Source of the DNA: Alphaproteobacteria bacterium
Lineage (GTDB): Bacteria > Pseudomonadota > Alphaproteobacteria > Ferrovibrionales > Ferrovibrionaceae
Direction of reading: 5' to 3'
Assembly (NCBI GenBank): GCA_026126165.1
Contig: JAHCJR010000020.1
Location: 1-45,706, forward strand
Length of the DNA stretch: 45,706 nucleotides
This document shows positions 12,612-22,554 of the stretch, piece by piece (within the stretch, counting starts at the first letter, position 1; each line of letters opens with the position of its first letter). The position numbers and the translations under genes were made by a program. A model generated the notes under the pieces. It did no database searches, had not been told where the DNA came from, and worked only from the letters and a program-made list of their open reading frames with translations.

Positions 12612-12789
12612 GTTGCCGGCGGACTGCGCCGCCATTCGAAAGACTATTGCTTTCAGATTCTTAGCAGCATCGCGGGGCGTGCCTTCACGTGCGCTTGACC
12701 TTCTTGCTTTCCCGTTGCGGCCGCCTGCCGCGACGGCGTAAAACTGGCCGGGAGGCGCTATCGCGCGACGCGAAAGACGCTTAACCCGG

Positions 12790-12818
12790 TTGGCAGAGCA
12801 GTTTCGTTAAGTTATTGT
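12790..12818 (+). promoter_or_regulatory. candidate promoter of mreBCD-mrdA-rodA
   Basis: TTGGCA (12790-12795), a 17-base spacer and TATTGT (12813-12818) give a plausible sigma70-type promoter pointing toward mreB. The predicted start is near 12825, about 350 bases before the mreB ATG. Weak match in the -10; no experimental evidence. Confidence 0.45.
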
Positions 12819-12825
12819 TTTAACG
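12805..12825. promoter_or_regulatory. inverted repeat CGTTAA-N9-TTAACG over the mreB promoter candidate
   Basis: CGTTAA (12805-12810) and TTAACG (12820-12825) are perfect reverse complements 9 bases apart and bracket the candidate -10. The arms resemble CtrA half sites (TTAA/TTAAC), but the spacing is 9 rather than the canonical 7. It could be an operator for CtrA or another dimeric regulator. Confidence 0.4.
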
Positions 12826-12929
12826 TTTCAAGTACCGTTCCGGACGAACGGGTCGGGCGTCCTTCCCGCAATGGTCGGCTTTCTGCCGCAAGCGGGCGAT
12901 TCCCGGCAGGAACTTTGGGACCAGTCAGA

Positions 12930-13058
12930 ATGTCCAATGTGAGGCAGTCCGGTTCCGGCGCGGCCGCTCCCGACAGGGAACGGATCATCATCGTTGCCAT
13001 GCAGGATCGGTTGGGCGCGGAAGGACGGCGTGCCGCGCCGCCCGTGCCGTGCGCATGA
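12930..13058 (+). CDS. possible 42-residue small ORF in the mreB leader
   Basis: An ATG at 12930 opens a 43-codon frame ending in TGA at 13056-13058. The predicted peptide starts MSNVRQSGSG and contains a short hydrophobic run (RIIIVAM). There is no clear ribosome binding site and I recognise no family. In GC-rich DNA a frame this short often arises by chance, so this is listed only because it is the best candidate in the long leader. Confidence 0.15.
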   Translation: MSNVRQSGSGAAAPDRERIIIVAMQDRLGAEGRRAAPPVPCA

Positions 13059-13153
13059 ACGGGGGGCGGAGCGGGACTGGTCGCGGGCCGGCTCCAGCCA
13101 TGGATTGTTCCGGGATGTGCGGCCCTTCGCGGCCGCGCCTGCCGGCCTGTTAG

Positions 13154-14215
<1,062 letters not shown>

Positions 14216-14256
14216 TGCTTGGGTGAGAACGGATATCGGGTTTTCGGGCAGGTGAC

Positions 14257-15135
14257 GTGAGACCGAGAAACGCCAGGATGATGCGGCTCGCCATGCCGGT
14301 TAAGGCAATGGTGCAGCGCTTTGCGTTTCTCATGCTGGTGGCTCTCGGTACCGGCCTGCTGATCATTGGACGGGCGGATATCGCACTGACCGAGCGAATC
14401 CGGACCACGGTCGCCGACGCGCTCGCTCCGGTTCTTTCGGCGCTCGCCGAGCCGCTCGCCGCCGGGCGGGCCCTGGCCGGGCGGGCACACGAACTGTTCC
14501 GCCTGCACGAGGAGAACGCCCGGCTGCGCGAGGAGAATGCCAGGTTGCTCAAATGGCAGGAGATGGCGCGCCGGCTCGAGCAGGACAATGCCCGTCTGCG
14601 TCAGCTTCTGCATGTCACCGTCGATCCCCTGACCAGCTTCGTCACCGCGCGGGTGGTCGGCGATACGGGCGGGTCCTATGTCCGCACCATGCTGGTCAAT
14701 GCGGGGTTGCGCGATGGGGTGCAGAAGGGTCAGGTCGCCATGGGCGAAGCGGGCGTTGTCGGCCGGGTGGCGGAGGTGGGGCAACGTTCCGCCCGCGTCC
14801 TGCTGCTGACCGACCTGAATTCCCGCGTGCCGGTCATGCTCGAGGGCAGCCGGCTGCGCGGCATCCTCTCCGGCGACAACAGCGAACGGCCGCGAGTCGA
14901 GTTCCTGCCCGGCAATTCCCAGGTGTCGCCTGGCGACCGGGTTCTCACCTCGGGCCATGGCGGCGTCTTCCCGCCGGGCTTGCCGGTCGGTTTCGTCGCC
15001 TCGATCACCGATGGCATCGTCCGCGTGCAGCCTTTCGCCGATTATCACCGGCTGGATGTGGTGAGCGTCGTCCGTTACGACCTGCCGCGGCCGGTGGCGG
15101 AGGGCGAGGCGCCGGCGCTGCCGGGCCGGCGCTAG
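14257..15135 (+). CDS. mreC: rod shape-determining protein MreC
   Basis: This 292-residue bitopic inner membrane protein links MreB to periplasmic PBP2. A hydrophobic segment lies near residues 22-40, followed by a coiled coil (about 80-118, repeated LHEENARLREENARLL) and a beta-rich periplasmic domain with NAGLRDGVQKGQVAM and GDRVLTSGHGGVFPPGLPVG. The chosen start is GTG 14257; ATG 14278 is an alternative that removes seven residues. It lies 41 bases after mreB and two bases before mreD. Confidence 0.93.
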   Translation: MRPRNARMMRLAMPVKAMVQRFAFLMLVALGTGLLIIGRADIALTERIRTTVADALAPVLSALAEPLAAGRALAGRAHELFRLHEENARLREENARLLKWQEMARRLEQDNARLRQLLHVTVDPLTSFVTARVVGDTGGSYVRTMLVNAGLRDGVQKGQVAMGEAGVVGRVAEVGQRSARVLLLTDLNSRVPVMLEGSRLRGILSGDNSERPRVEFLPGNSQVSPGDRVLTSGHGGVFPPGLPVGFVASITDGIVRVQPFADYHRLDVVSVVRYDLPRPVAEGEAPALPGRR

Positions 15136-15137
15136 GC

Positions 15138-15650
15138 ATGCCGGGGCTCCTGCGGCGACTGCGCGGATTCGGCCGCCGGCTGGCGCCCAGCCTGTTCGGC
15201 ATCGCGCTCATCCTGCTGGCGCTGCTTCCCTTCGGGCTGCCACAATTCTCCAGCGTCATGCCGCTGCTGTCGGTCATCGCCGTCTATTACTGGGGCGTCT
15301 ATCGGCCGGATCTGCTGCCGGCCTGGGCGGCCTTCGCGCTCGGGCTGGTGGAGGATGCGCTCTCCGGCGGCCCGCTCGGGCTGATGGCGCTGGTTCTGGC
15401 ACTGGTCCAGGGTGTCTGCGTCTCGCAGCGGCGCTTCCTGGCCGGCGCCGGCTTTGTCGTCGGCTGGTCCGGTTTCGCCCTGGTGGCCGGCGGCGCCGCG
15501 CTGTTCATCTGGTCCGTCTCGAGCCTCTATTACCTGCATCTCTTCGATCCGCGCCAGGCCCTCGCCCAATGGGCACTGACGGTTTTTGCCTATCCGCTTC
15601 TGGCCTGGACTTTCCTTCTGGCGGAGCGGCGCATGCTCCAACCGGGCTAA
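15138..15650 (+). CDS. mreD: rod shape-determining protein MreD
   Basis: This 170-residue polytopic inner membrane protein has about five hydrophobic segments (LFGIALILLALLPFG, VMPLLSVIAVYYWGVY, AWAAFALGLVEDALSG, AGFVVGWSGFALVAGG, ALTVFAYPLLAWTFLL). The LVEDALSGGPLGLMAL motif is characteristic of MreD. The ATG at 15138 lies two bases after the mreC stop; a longer in-frame opening upstream has no membrane-protein character and is read through mreC. Position between mreC and mrdA confirms the call. Confidence 0.93.
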   Translation: MPGLLRRLRGFGRRLAPSLFGIALILLALLPFGLPQFSSVMPLLSVIAVYYWGVYRPDLLPAWAAFALGLVEDALSGGPLGLMALVLALVQGVCVSQRRFLAGAGFVVGWSGFALVAGGAALFIWSVSSLYYLHLFDPRQALAQWALTVFAYPLLAWTFLLAERRMLQPG

Positions 15651-15660
15651 GGGGGGCGGC

Positions 15661-17565
15661 ATGCAGCGCAACGACTCCGACCGTTATAAGGTGTTCACCC
15701 GTCGCGCCGCCCTGTTCGGGCTTGGCCAGGCGGCACTGGTGGGTGGCCTTGCCGCCCGGCTCTACTATCTCCAGGTCATCGAATCCGATCAGTACAAGGT
15801 GCTGGCCGACGAGAACCGCATCAACCTGCGGCTTCTCGCCCCGCCGCGCGGACGCGTGCTCGACCGTTTCGGCGTCGAGATCGCCACGAACCGCCAGAAC
15901 TACCGGGTCCTCATCATCCGCGAGCAGACCGACAGCGTCGAGCGGACTCTGAACCGGCTCGGCGAGCTGATCCGGATCGAGGACTGGCAGCGCCAGAGGG
16001 TGCTGCGCGAGGTGGAACGCAAGCGCAAGTTCGTCCCCGTGGCGGTGGCGGACAACCTGACCTGGGAAGAATTCGCGCGCATCAACCTGCACAGTCCGGA
16101 CCTCCCGGGCGTGCAGCTCGATGTCGGCGAGACGCGCGATTATCCGCTGCACGAGATTACCGCGCATGCCGTGGGCTATGTCGCGGCGGTCTCGGAAGCC
16201 GATCTGAAGGAGCATGGCGACGACCCGCTGCTGGAGCTGCCGGGTTTTCGCATCGGCAAGAACGGCCTTGAGCGGGTCTACGATCTGCATTTGCGGGGCA
16301 GGGCGGGCGACAGCCGCGTCGAGGTGAATGCCTATGGCCGCGTGATCCGCGAACTGGCGCGCCGGGACGGGCAGGCCGGCAACGACCTGGTCCTGACCCT
16401 CGATGCCGAATTGCAGCGCTTCGCCTTCGAGCGGTTGGGCGAGCTTTCGGCCGCCGCCGTGGTCATGGACATCCATACCGGGGATCTGCTCACCCTGGTC
16501 TCGACCCCTTCTTTCGATCCGAATGCCTTCAATGTCGGCGTCAGTCGCGATTACTGGCGCAGCCTGATTGGCAACAAGATGAAACCGCTGACCAACAAGG
16601 CGGCGGCGGCGGAGTATCCGCCCGGCTCGACCTACAAGATGCTGGTGGCGCTTGCGGGGCTCGAACATGGCGTGATCACGCCCGACCAGCGGGTCTTCTG
16701 TCCCGGTCACATGGTCTTCGGCAACAACACGTTCCATTGCTGGAAGCGCGGCGGGCACGGCAACCTCGCCATGGTGTCGGCGATCGAGGAATCCTGCGAC
16801 GTCTATTTCTACGAGGTTTCCCGCCGCCTCCACGTCGATCGGCTGGCGGACATGGCGCATCGTTTCGGTCTCGGCAAGGCGACGCCGCTCGGGCTGCCGG
16901 GTGAGCGCAACGGCCTGGTTCCGACCGCGGCCTGGAAGCGGGCGGTCAGGGGCGAGCCCTGGCATCTGGGGGAAAATCTCAGCATCGGCATCGGTCAGGG
17001 CTACATGCTGGCGACGCCGTTGCAGCTCTGCGTCATGGCGGCCCGCCTGGCCAACGGCGGGTTCGCGGTGGAGCCACGGCTGGTGCGGCCGGGAGGCGAT
17101 CTGGAAGATGGCGACGACCTGCGCACGGCGGCCGAGCGCGGGGTGCCCTCGCTCAAGGTTTCGCCGGCCTCGCTCAAGGTGGTGCTCGACGGCATGAAGG
17201 GTGTCACGCTGTCGCAGCGCGGCACGGCGTATGCGTCCCGCATCAAGGAACCCGGCATGGCCATGGCCGGCAAGACCGGCACCAGCCAGGTCCGCCGCAT
17301 CACGAAGCGCGACCGCGAGGAAGGACTGCATCGAAGAAAGGACATTCCCTGGGAGGAGCGCGACCATGCGCTCTTCGTCGCCTATGCACCGGTCGAGGAG
17401 CCGCGCTATGCCTGCGCGGTGGTGGTCGAGCATGGCGAGAGCGGATCGAAGGCGGCGGCGCCGCTGGCGCGCGACATCCTGATCGAATGCCAGCGGCTTG
17501 ATCCTTCGCGCCGGCCCGGTCGGGCGCGCTTCGCGCAATCGGGCGACGGCGGACGGGGGACCTGA
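15661..17565 (+). CDS. mrdA: peptidoglycan D,D-transpeptidase PBP2 (MrdA)
   Basis: PBP2 is the elongation-specific class B penicillin-binding protein that cross-links peptidoglycan with the glycosyltransferase RodA. The 634-residue protein has an N-terminal signal anchor (about residues 17-36), a dimerisation/pedestal region beginning PPRGRVLDRFG, and the transpeptidase domain with catalytic Ser323 in PGSTYK, the second motif SCD at 378-380 (usually S-x-N or S-x-D) and KTG at 538-540. The ATG 15661 is preceded by AAGGGGGG. It lies 10 bases after mreD and 3 bases before rodA. Confidence 0.95.
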   Translation: MQRNDSDRYKVFTRRAALFGLGQAALVGGLAARLYYLQVIESDQYKVLADENRINLRLLAPPRGRVLDRFGVEIATNRQNYRVLIIREQTDSVERTLNRLGELIRIEDWQRQRVLREVERKRKFVPVAVADNLTWEEFARINLHSPDLPGVQLDVGETRDYPLHEITAHAVGYVAAVSEADLKEHGDDPLLELPGFRIGKNGLERVYDLHLRGRAGDSRVEVNAYGRVIRELARRDGQAGNDLVLTLDAELQRFAFERLGELSAAAVVMDIHTGDLLTLVSTPSFDPNAFNVGVSRDYWRSLIGNKMKPLTNKAAAAEYPPGSTYKMLVALAGLEHGVITPDQRVFCPGHMVFGNNTFHCWKRGGHGNLAMVSAIEESCDVYFYEVSRRLHVDRLADMAHRFGLGKATPLGLPGERNGLVPTAAWKRAVRGEPWHLGENLSIGIGQGYMLATPLQLCVMAARLANGGFAVEPRLVRPGGDLEDGDDLRTAAERGVPSLKVSPASLKVVLDGMKGVTLSQRGTAYASRIKEPGMAMAGKTGTSQVRRITKRDREEGLHRRKDIPWEERDHALFVAYAPVEEPRYACAVVVEHGESGSKAAAPLARDILIECQRLDPSRRPGRARFAQSGDGGRGT

Positions 17566-17568
17566 CGC

Positions 17569-18723
17569 ATGGCGCTTTCGACCATCGGCGGGCCGGAGCG
17601 CAAGCTCTCGATCGGGCGCAAGCTCTGGGAGGTAAACTGGGGGCTGGTGCTGCTCGTCAGCCTCGTGGCATCGGTCGGGTTCGCCATGCTCTATTCGGCC
17701 GCGGGCGGCAGTCTCGACCCATGGGCCTCGCGGCAGATGATCCGCTTCGGCGTTGGCCTGGTTCTCATGCTGGCCATCGCGGTGATCGACCTGCGCTTCT
17801 GGCTGAAATTCGCCTATCCGGCCTATGCGATGGCGGTGCTGCTGCTGGTGGCGGTGATGGTGTTCGGCACCATCGGCATGGGCGCGCGCCGCTGGATCGA
17901 TCTCGGACCTTTCAACATCCAGCCCTCGGAGGTCATGAAGATCGCGCTGATTCTGGCGCTCGCGCGCTACTTCCACGGCCTGACCATCGAAGAGGTGCGC
18001 AAGATCCGATGGCTGCTCATCCCGTTGGCGATGATCCTGCTGCCGGCCGGGCTGGTGATGAAGCAGCCCGATCTCGGCACCGCGCTGCTACTGATCATGA
18101 CCGGCGGCATCATCCTGTTCTTTGCCGGCGTGCGTCTTTGGAAGTTCGCGCTGGCACTCGGCGCCGGCCTCGGGACGATCCCGATCGCATGGCAGCTCAT
18201 GCACGATTATCAGCGCCGCCGGGTGCTGACCTTCCTCGATCCGGAAAACGATCCGCTCGGCAGCGGCTATCATATCCTGCAATCGAAGATCGCACTCGGT
18301 TCCGGACATATATTCGGCAAGGGCTTTCTGCAGGGGACGCAGGCGCATCTCAACTTCCTGCCCGAGAAGCAGACCGATTTCATCTTCACCACGCTTGCCG
18401 AAGAGATGGGCATGGCCGGGGCGCTGACGTTGATCGGGCTCTATATCTGCATCTTCGCTTATGGCCTGGCCATCGCGCTCAGGGCGCGCCACCAGTATGG
18501 CCGCCTGGTCGCGGCCGGCTTCACCGGAATGTTCTTCCTCTACGTGTTCATCAATATCGCGATGGTGACCGGCCTGGTCCCCGTGGTCGGCGTGCCGCTG
18601 CCGCTCGTCTCCTACGGCGGAACCTCGATGATGACGCTGCTGGTCGGGATGGGTCTGCTGCTCAATGTCTATGTGCACCGGGACCTGCAGTTGCCGCGAC
18701 GGCTCGATGGCGGTCTTGGCTGA
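17569..18723 (+). CDS. rodA: rod shape-determining SEDS glycosyltransferase RodA
   Basis: RodA is the SEDS-family peptidoglycan polymerase of the elongasome and partner of PBP2. The 384-residue protein is very hydrophobic with about ten predicted membrane segments. Diagnostic motifs are GARRWIDLGPFNIQPSEVMKI, FLDPENDPLGSGYHILQSKIALGSG (split here for length: the catalytic Asp loop is at about residues 221-226), EKQTDFIFTTLAEE and PLPLVSYGGTSM near the C-terminus. It starts three bases after mrdA and ends the cluster. Confidence 0.95.
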   Translation: MALSTIGGPERKLSIGRKLWEVNWGLVLLVSLVASVGFAMLYSAAGGSLDPWASRQMIRFGVGLVLMLAIAVIDLRFWLKFAYPAYAMAVLLLVAVMVFGTIGMGARRWIDLGPFNIQPSEVMKIALILALARYFHGLTIEEVRKIRWLLIPLAMILLPAGLVMKQPDLGTALLLIMTGGIILFFAGVRLWKFALALGAGLGTIPIAWQLMHDYQRRRVLTFLDPENDPLGSGYHILQSKIALGSGHIFGKGFLQGTQAHLNFLPEKQTDFIFTTLAEEMGMAGALTLIGLYICIFAYGLAIALRARHQYGRLVAAGFTGMFFLYVFINIAMVTGLVPVVGVPLPLVSYGGTSMMTLLVGMGLLLNVYVHRDLQLPRRLDGGLG

Positions 18724-18733
18724 TCCCGTAGTC

Positions 18734-18762
18734 CGGGAGGCGGACCGGCCGCCCGCCTCCCG
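18734..18762. terminator. possible bidirectional terminator between rodA and the lipoprotein gene
   Basis: A perfect 10-bp stem (18734-18743 with 18753-18762) with a 9-base loop lies between two convergent genes. There is no T-run on either side. Position and stability favour a terminator or 3'-end hairpin. Confidence 0.5.
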
Positions 18763-18771
18763 ATGCCGGGA

Positions 18772-19191
18772 TTACTTCTCCCAGCGGACCTGATCGTTCA
18801 CCGGGTCGAGTTCCGGCGTCAGGATGCCGCCGACCGAGCGGACCTTGGTCTGCTTCGCTTCGTAGTCGCGCAGCGTGCCGCCCTGGTCGAAGACGAACAC
18901 GGCCTTGGTCGAACGCGTATCCGTCTGGTTGACGAACCAGTTCACCACCGGAATGAAATTGAGGATGCGCGGCTGCTGCTCCTCGAACTCGTAGATCATC
19001 TCGCTGGTGCCGTTCGCCTTGTAGATCTTCTGGGTCGGCTCGCCCAGCGCGCCGGTGACGTCCGCGGTCTTCGTCCGCCCGACCGCGAACTGCTGCGCCG
19101 TCTGCGGATAGACCTCGACGCCGGTCGCCGTGGTGCAGGCGGCCAACATGGCCAGCGGGAGCACGAGCGAGAGCCTGGAGACATACTTCAT
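18772..19191 (-). CDS. SmpA/BamE-like outer membrane lipoprotein
   Basis: The 139-residue product has a lipoprotein signal peptide ending in the lipobox LAAC (Cys about residue 19), so it should be lipid-anchored. The mature part begins with a region like the SmpA/OmlA/BamE domain: a short helix (TAQQFAVGRTKTADVTGALGEPTQ) followed by beta strands. The ATG complementary to 19189-19191 is chosen because AAGGAAAA precedes it and the signal peptide begins there; 15 more upstream codons are open. A true BamE function in outer membrane protein assembly is uncertain. Convergent with rodA. Confidence 0.7.
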   Translation of the reverse strand: MKYVSRLSLVLPLAMLAACTTATGVEVYPQTAQQFAVGRTKTADVTGALGEPTQKIYKANGTSEMIYEFEEQQPRILNFIPVVNWFVNQTDTRSTKAVFVFDQGGTLRDYEAKQTKVRSVGGILTPELDPVNDQVRWEK

Positions 19192-19378
19192 GACTGGATT
19201 TTCCTTATTGATTGCAGTCGATGCCCCCGCCCGCACAGCCTAGCCGGCGGCGCCGATGCCTCAAGGCTCACGTCCGCAAGTTGACGCAGACGTGATACCG
19301 CGGAACAGCGCCGGCCGCCGACCGGTTCGCATAATGGGCCCGGGCTGCGGAACCGTCAGGGGCTGGGTGCGAAAGACC

Positions 19379-19407
19379 GTGACAAGCCAGCCCGATCTTG
19401 CTACAAC
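19379..19407 (+). promoter_or_regulatory. predicted promoter of tRNA-Lys
   Basis: GTGACA (19379-19384), a 17-base spacer and TACAAC (19402-19407) lie about 50 bases before the tRNA 5' end and point toward it. Good spacing and near-consensus hexamers make this a credible sigma70-type promoter. Confidence 0.6.
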
Positions 19408-19455
19408 GCCCGCCGCTTTCCGGGTTCGCGATGCCGGGGCCGGGGACCGGGAGAT

Positions 19456-19531
<76 letters not shown>

Positions 19532-19612
19532 ATTTCCCAAGCAAAATCAAAACATTGCAGATAACAAGCGATAGCCGGCGCGGCCGCCGCTGCCTCGGCT
19601 GCACACCGGTTC

Positions 19613-21433
19613 TCAGAATTGCGCGTGGATGACGGAGCGGACCATCGGCAAGCCGGCGGCGCGCCAGGCTTCGACGCCGCCACGATACCAGTAGACCTGA
19701 TTGTAGCCCTGCAGCACCAGCCGGCGCGCCGCGTTGTAGGACAGCCAGCACTGGCTTGAGAGGCAGAAGACGATCACCGGCGTTGCCTTGGACGCGACCA
19801 GCCCGCCGGTCACGCGGCCGAGAAGCTCGCTCACCGCCTCATCGCCTTCCGCCTTGACGTTTCCGGCGCCGCGCATCCAGTAAGCGCCCGGCAAGGTGCG
19901 GTGATGGTTGCCGTCCAGCGTGTCGACAAGGACCGGCCTGGCGGAGGCAGCGAGCATGCCAAGCAGTTCCGTCGTATAGATGGTCCGCGCGCCCGGCAGC
20001 GTGAGCGGGGTATCGGCATGATAGCCCGCGGCCCGGAGCATTTCCTGCGGCGGCACGCCGAAATCCCGGTTCTCGTCCCGAAAATATCCCTGCACGGTGC
20101 CGGTCCGAAGCGCGGCCTGGGCCTCGGCGCTTTCGCGTGCGAACCGTTCATAGGAGGCCGTCTCCAGCGACTGGTTGAGCGCGTGGATCTGGCAGATCGA
20201 TCTGGCGGACTTGGTGCAGTTGTAGGCCGCGCTCCAGACCGCGCGGTTTGCGTCCTCGTTGCCGGCGGTCCAGCCAAAGCCCGCTCCCTTGGCCACGGCG
20301 ACGGCGAATGCCCGGTGCTCGCCGCCGGCAAGGAAGCGTTGGTAGGCTTCGCGGCCCGGCTTGCTGAGACCGGGGATGGCGGTCGCGTCGGCGATCGAGG
20401 CCGGCCTGGCGGTGGCCACGGGGGGCTTTGTCTCGGTTCGGGGCCGGTACTCGGGCGGCCTGGCGCCCGCCGCCGATGGTCCCGGCGCACCTTTGCGCTC
20501 GGCCATCGCGGCGATGCGGGTGCGGGCCAGCGGCGCGAAGGTGCCGTTGGGAAACTGGTCGAGATAGGCCTGCAACTCGGCTGCCGACTGGCTCGTCTTG
20601 ACCGCATCCCACAAGGCAAGCTCGAGAGCCTGCCGGGCGGACAGCAGCGAGGGTCCGGCGGCCATGGCCGGCTGCAATTCCCTGAAATAGAAGTCGCCGA
20701 CCAGGGAGGAGGACTCCCAGGGAATCTGCGCGCCGTTCGATCGCCTCGCGACGCCGGCCCGGACGGATTTGAAGACTTCCTCCACTTTCAGGCCGGGCTC
20801 GCGGATGGCGCGCAGCAGCTCTTCCGTATAGAGCCCGTTGGCCCCTGTGCCGTCCGCCGCCACGGCGCCCGGCGCGGTGGCGTAGGCGATCAGCGTGCCT
20901 TCCGGCGCATTCATCTGCGCCAGCCCGCCGCCCGTGCCGCGGAAACGGCGCTCGAAGGGGTTGTTGCGGCAGGCATCGAGAATGACGATATTGACCCGCG
21001 ATCTCGCGGCGCCCATCTGGTCCAGCACCGCCTCGACATCCACGGTGGTCAGCCGGACGCGGGGCTCGGATCTTATCTCGGCCTCGACGGGAATGAGAAA
21101 GTTGCGGCCGTTCACCTGGATGCCGTGCCCGGCAAAATAGAACAGTGCCGTGCCGCCTTCCCCAAGCTGCTCGCCGAATTCCGCGATCGCCTCTTCCATC
21201 TGCGGCTTGGTGGCATTCAGGCGCAGTATCACGCTGAAGCCATGTTCGGTCAGCGCCGCGGTCATCGCCCGGGCGTCGTTGACGGGGTTGCGTAGCGCTC
21301 CTTCGCGATAATCGGCATTGCCGATCACCAGCGCGATGCGCCGGACATCGGCCGCTTGCGCGGCAATGCCCAGAACCATCGCCGCCAGCATCGGCAGAAA
21401 CCAGACGGCCACAAAGCGAAGGCGCACCCGCAC
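19613..21433 (-). CDS. exported caspase-like (peptidase C14) protein fused to a CxxxxCW rhodanese-like domain
   Basis: The 606-residue product has a signal peptide (about residues 1-27). A caspase-fold domain follows (about 30-250) with the catalytic dyad His103 (FAGHGIQ) and Cys155 (LDACRNNPF). A short helical repeat (AYLDQFPNGTFAPLARTRI, about 289-307) and a proline-rich linker lead to a small domain with Cys406 and Cys414 (about 358-440). A rhodanese-like domain closes the protein (about 470-600), with Cys557 and Cys562-Trp563 in CLSSQCW. The last part resembles, from memory, the PQQ-associated CXXCW family. The start codon is GTG 21431-21433; a GTG two codons inside is equally possible. 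Substrate and role are unknown. No toxin, antitoxin or immunity-like partner is adjacent. Confidence 0.8.
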   Translation of the reverse strand: MRVRLRFVAVWFLPMLAAMVLGIAAQAADVRRIALVIGNADYREGALRNPVNDARAMTAALTEHGFSVILRLNATKPQMEEAIAEFGEQLGEGGTALFYFAGHGIQVNGRNFLIPVEAEIRSEPRVRLTTVDVEAVLDQMGAARSRVNIVILDACRNNPFERRFRGTGGGLAQMNAPEGTLIAYATAPGAVAADGTGANGLYTEELLRAIREPGLKVEEVFKSVRAGVARRSNGAQIPWESSSLVGDFYFRELQPAMAAGPSLLSARQALELALWDAVKTSQSAAELQAYLDQFPNGTFAPLARTRIAAMAERKGAPGPSAAGARPPEYRPRTETKPPVATARPASIADATAIPGLSKPGREAYQRFLAGGEHRAFAVAVAKGAGFGWTAGNEDANRAVWSAAYNCTKSARSICQIHALNQSLETASYERFARESAEAQAALRTGTVQGYFRDENRDFGVPPQEMLRAAGYHADTPLTLPGARTIYTTELLGMLAASARPVLVDTLDGNHHRTLPGAYWMRGAGNVKAEGDEAVSELLGRVTGGLVASKATPVIVFCLSSQCWLSYNAARRLVLQGYNQVYWYRGGVEAWRAAGLPMVRSVIHAQF

Positions 21434-21515
21434 CCCCCGAATGACGCCGTTACAGCCGCGAACAACCTAGCATGCCCCGTCCGGGGACGGAACGGCTGCG
21501 CGGGCGGCCCGCGGC

Positions 21516-22415
21516 TCAGAAGCGGGCGTAGGCAGGCTTGACCGGAACGAGCCGGGCATCGCCGGCGGTCAGCGGCGTGCCGGTATCCGCCGCCTCCTGC
21601 ACCGGTTCGAGGCGCAGCAGCGCCAGGCCCTGGCGTTCGAGCGCGGAATAGAGAATGCCGGCCTCCTTCTCGCCCGCCATGACCGGCGTCCCCGCGGGTG
21701 GCAGAGAGCGGTCGCCATCCACCCGGAACAGCCGCTTGCGCACCAGTCCGCGATACTTGGTACGGGCGGTGAGTTCCTGGCCGACATAGCAGCCCTTGCG
21801 GAAATCGACCCCGTTCAGCTCTTCGAAGTTGTTCTCGAGCAGGAAAGCCTTCTCGACCGGCAGGTCGCGGCTGCCGTCGGGAACGCCGAGATGGACACGC
21901 AGGCGATGATATTCGCTCGCCTCGCCCGACCGGAACCCGGCCGCCCGCAAGGCTTCGCCGATAGCGGCATCCTCGCCGACAAGCCGCAGGCCGAGATCGG
22001 GCAGGCGAGGGTCGACCATGGCGATGCCGCCGGCGAAGGCGATACAGGCACCTGGTTCCGCCGGCAGGCCCAGGCGGGCCGCCGCGCCGTCGCCGAAGGC
22101 GACGTGGACGCCGAGGCCCGCGTCGGCCTCGCCGATCCGCACCTTCGAGCGCAGCCGGTAGAGCGTCAGCCGCCGTTGCAGATCGGCGCGCCGCTCCGCC
22201 TCGCAATCGAGGATCAGCCCGTCGTGCCATTCAAGGATGAAGAAATCATGCAGGAACTTGCCCTGCGGGCTGAGCAGCGCCGCATAGATACCGTGCGCGT
22301 GCGTGACCTTCTCGACGTCATTCGAGACGAGGCCCTGCAGGAACTTGCGCGTTTCCTCGCCAGCCAGAGCGAGGAGCCCGCGATCGGCAAGCTTCGCATG
22401 AACGAGTTCGGACAT
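21516..22415 (-). CDS. ygfZ: folate-binding protein YgfZ (GcvT-like)
   Basis: YgfZ/IBA57 proteins use tetrahydrofolate and help the maturation or repair of certain Fe-S enzymes in the cytoplasm. The 299-residue protein contains the hallmark KGCYVGQE (about residue 210) and a GcvT-like fold beginning GLLALAGEETRKFLQGLVSND. The ATG complementary to 22413-22415 gives the normal start (MSELVHAKL); the open frame runs to 22622 without homology. It is divergent from the glycosyltransferase gene, with a 139-base gap between. Confidence 0.92.
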   Translation of the reverse strand: MSELVHAKLADRGLLALAGEETRKFLQGLVSNDVEKVTHAHGIYAALLSPQGKFLHDFFILEWHDGLILDCEAERRADLQRRLTLYRLRSKVRIGEADAGLGVHVAFGDGAAARLGLPAEPGACIAFAGGIAMVDPRLPDLGLRLVGEDAAIGEALRAAGFRSGEASEYHRLRVHLGVPDGSRDLPVEKAFLLENNFEELNGVDFRKGCYVGQELTARTKYRGLVRKRLFRVDGDRSLPPAGTPVMAGEKEAGILYSALERQGLALLRLEPVQEAADTGTPLTAGDARLVPVKPAYARF

Positions 22416-22554
22416 GGTGCGGGTCAGCCTCGCGATGTTGGTCGTCAGCCGATACCATTTCATCAGGTAAGCGAGACAGCCGAAAATGGCAAGATCGCAG
22501 GCGCTGGCCCGGAACTTGTCCAGACGGCCGGCCGATCGGCTAGGATGCCGGCCC

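Noticed and set aside
15505..17976. 823-codon open frame on the minus strand
   Set aside because: It lies antisense to mreD, mrdA and rodA, which have clear family motifs. Its composition (His-, Arg- and Gln-rich, no recognisable domain) is that of a GC-rich antisense shadow.
19302..19327. GGAAC-N17-GGTT resembling an EcfG general stress promoter upstream of the tRNA
   Set aside because: The second element differs from CGTT, and a much better sigma70-type pair lies closer to the tRNA.
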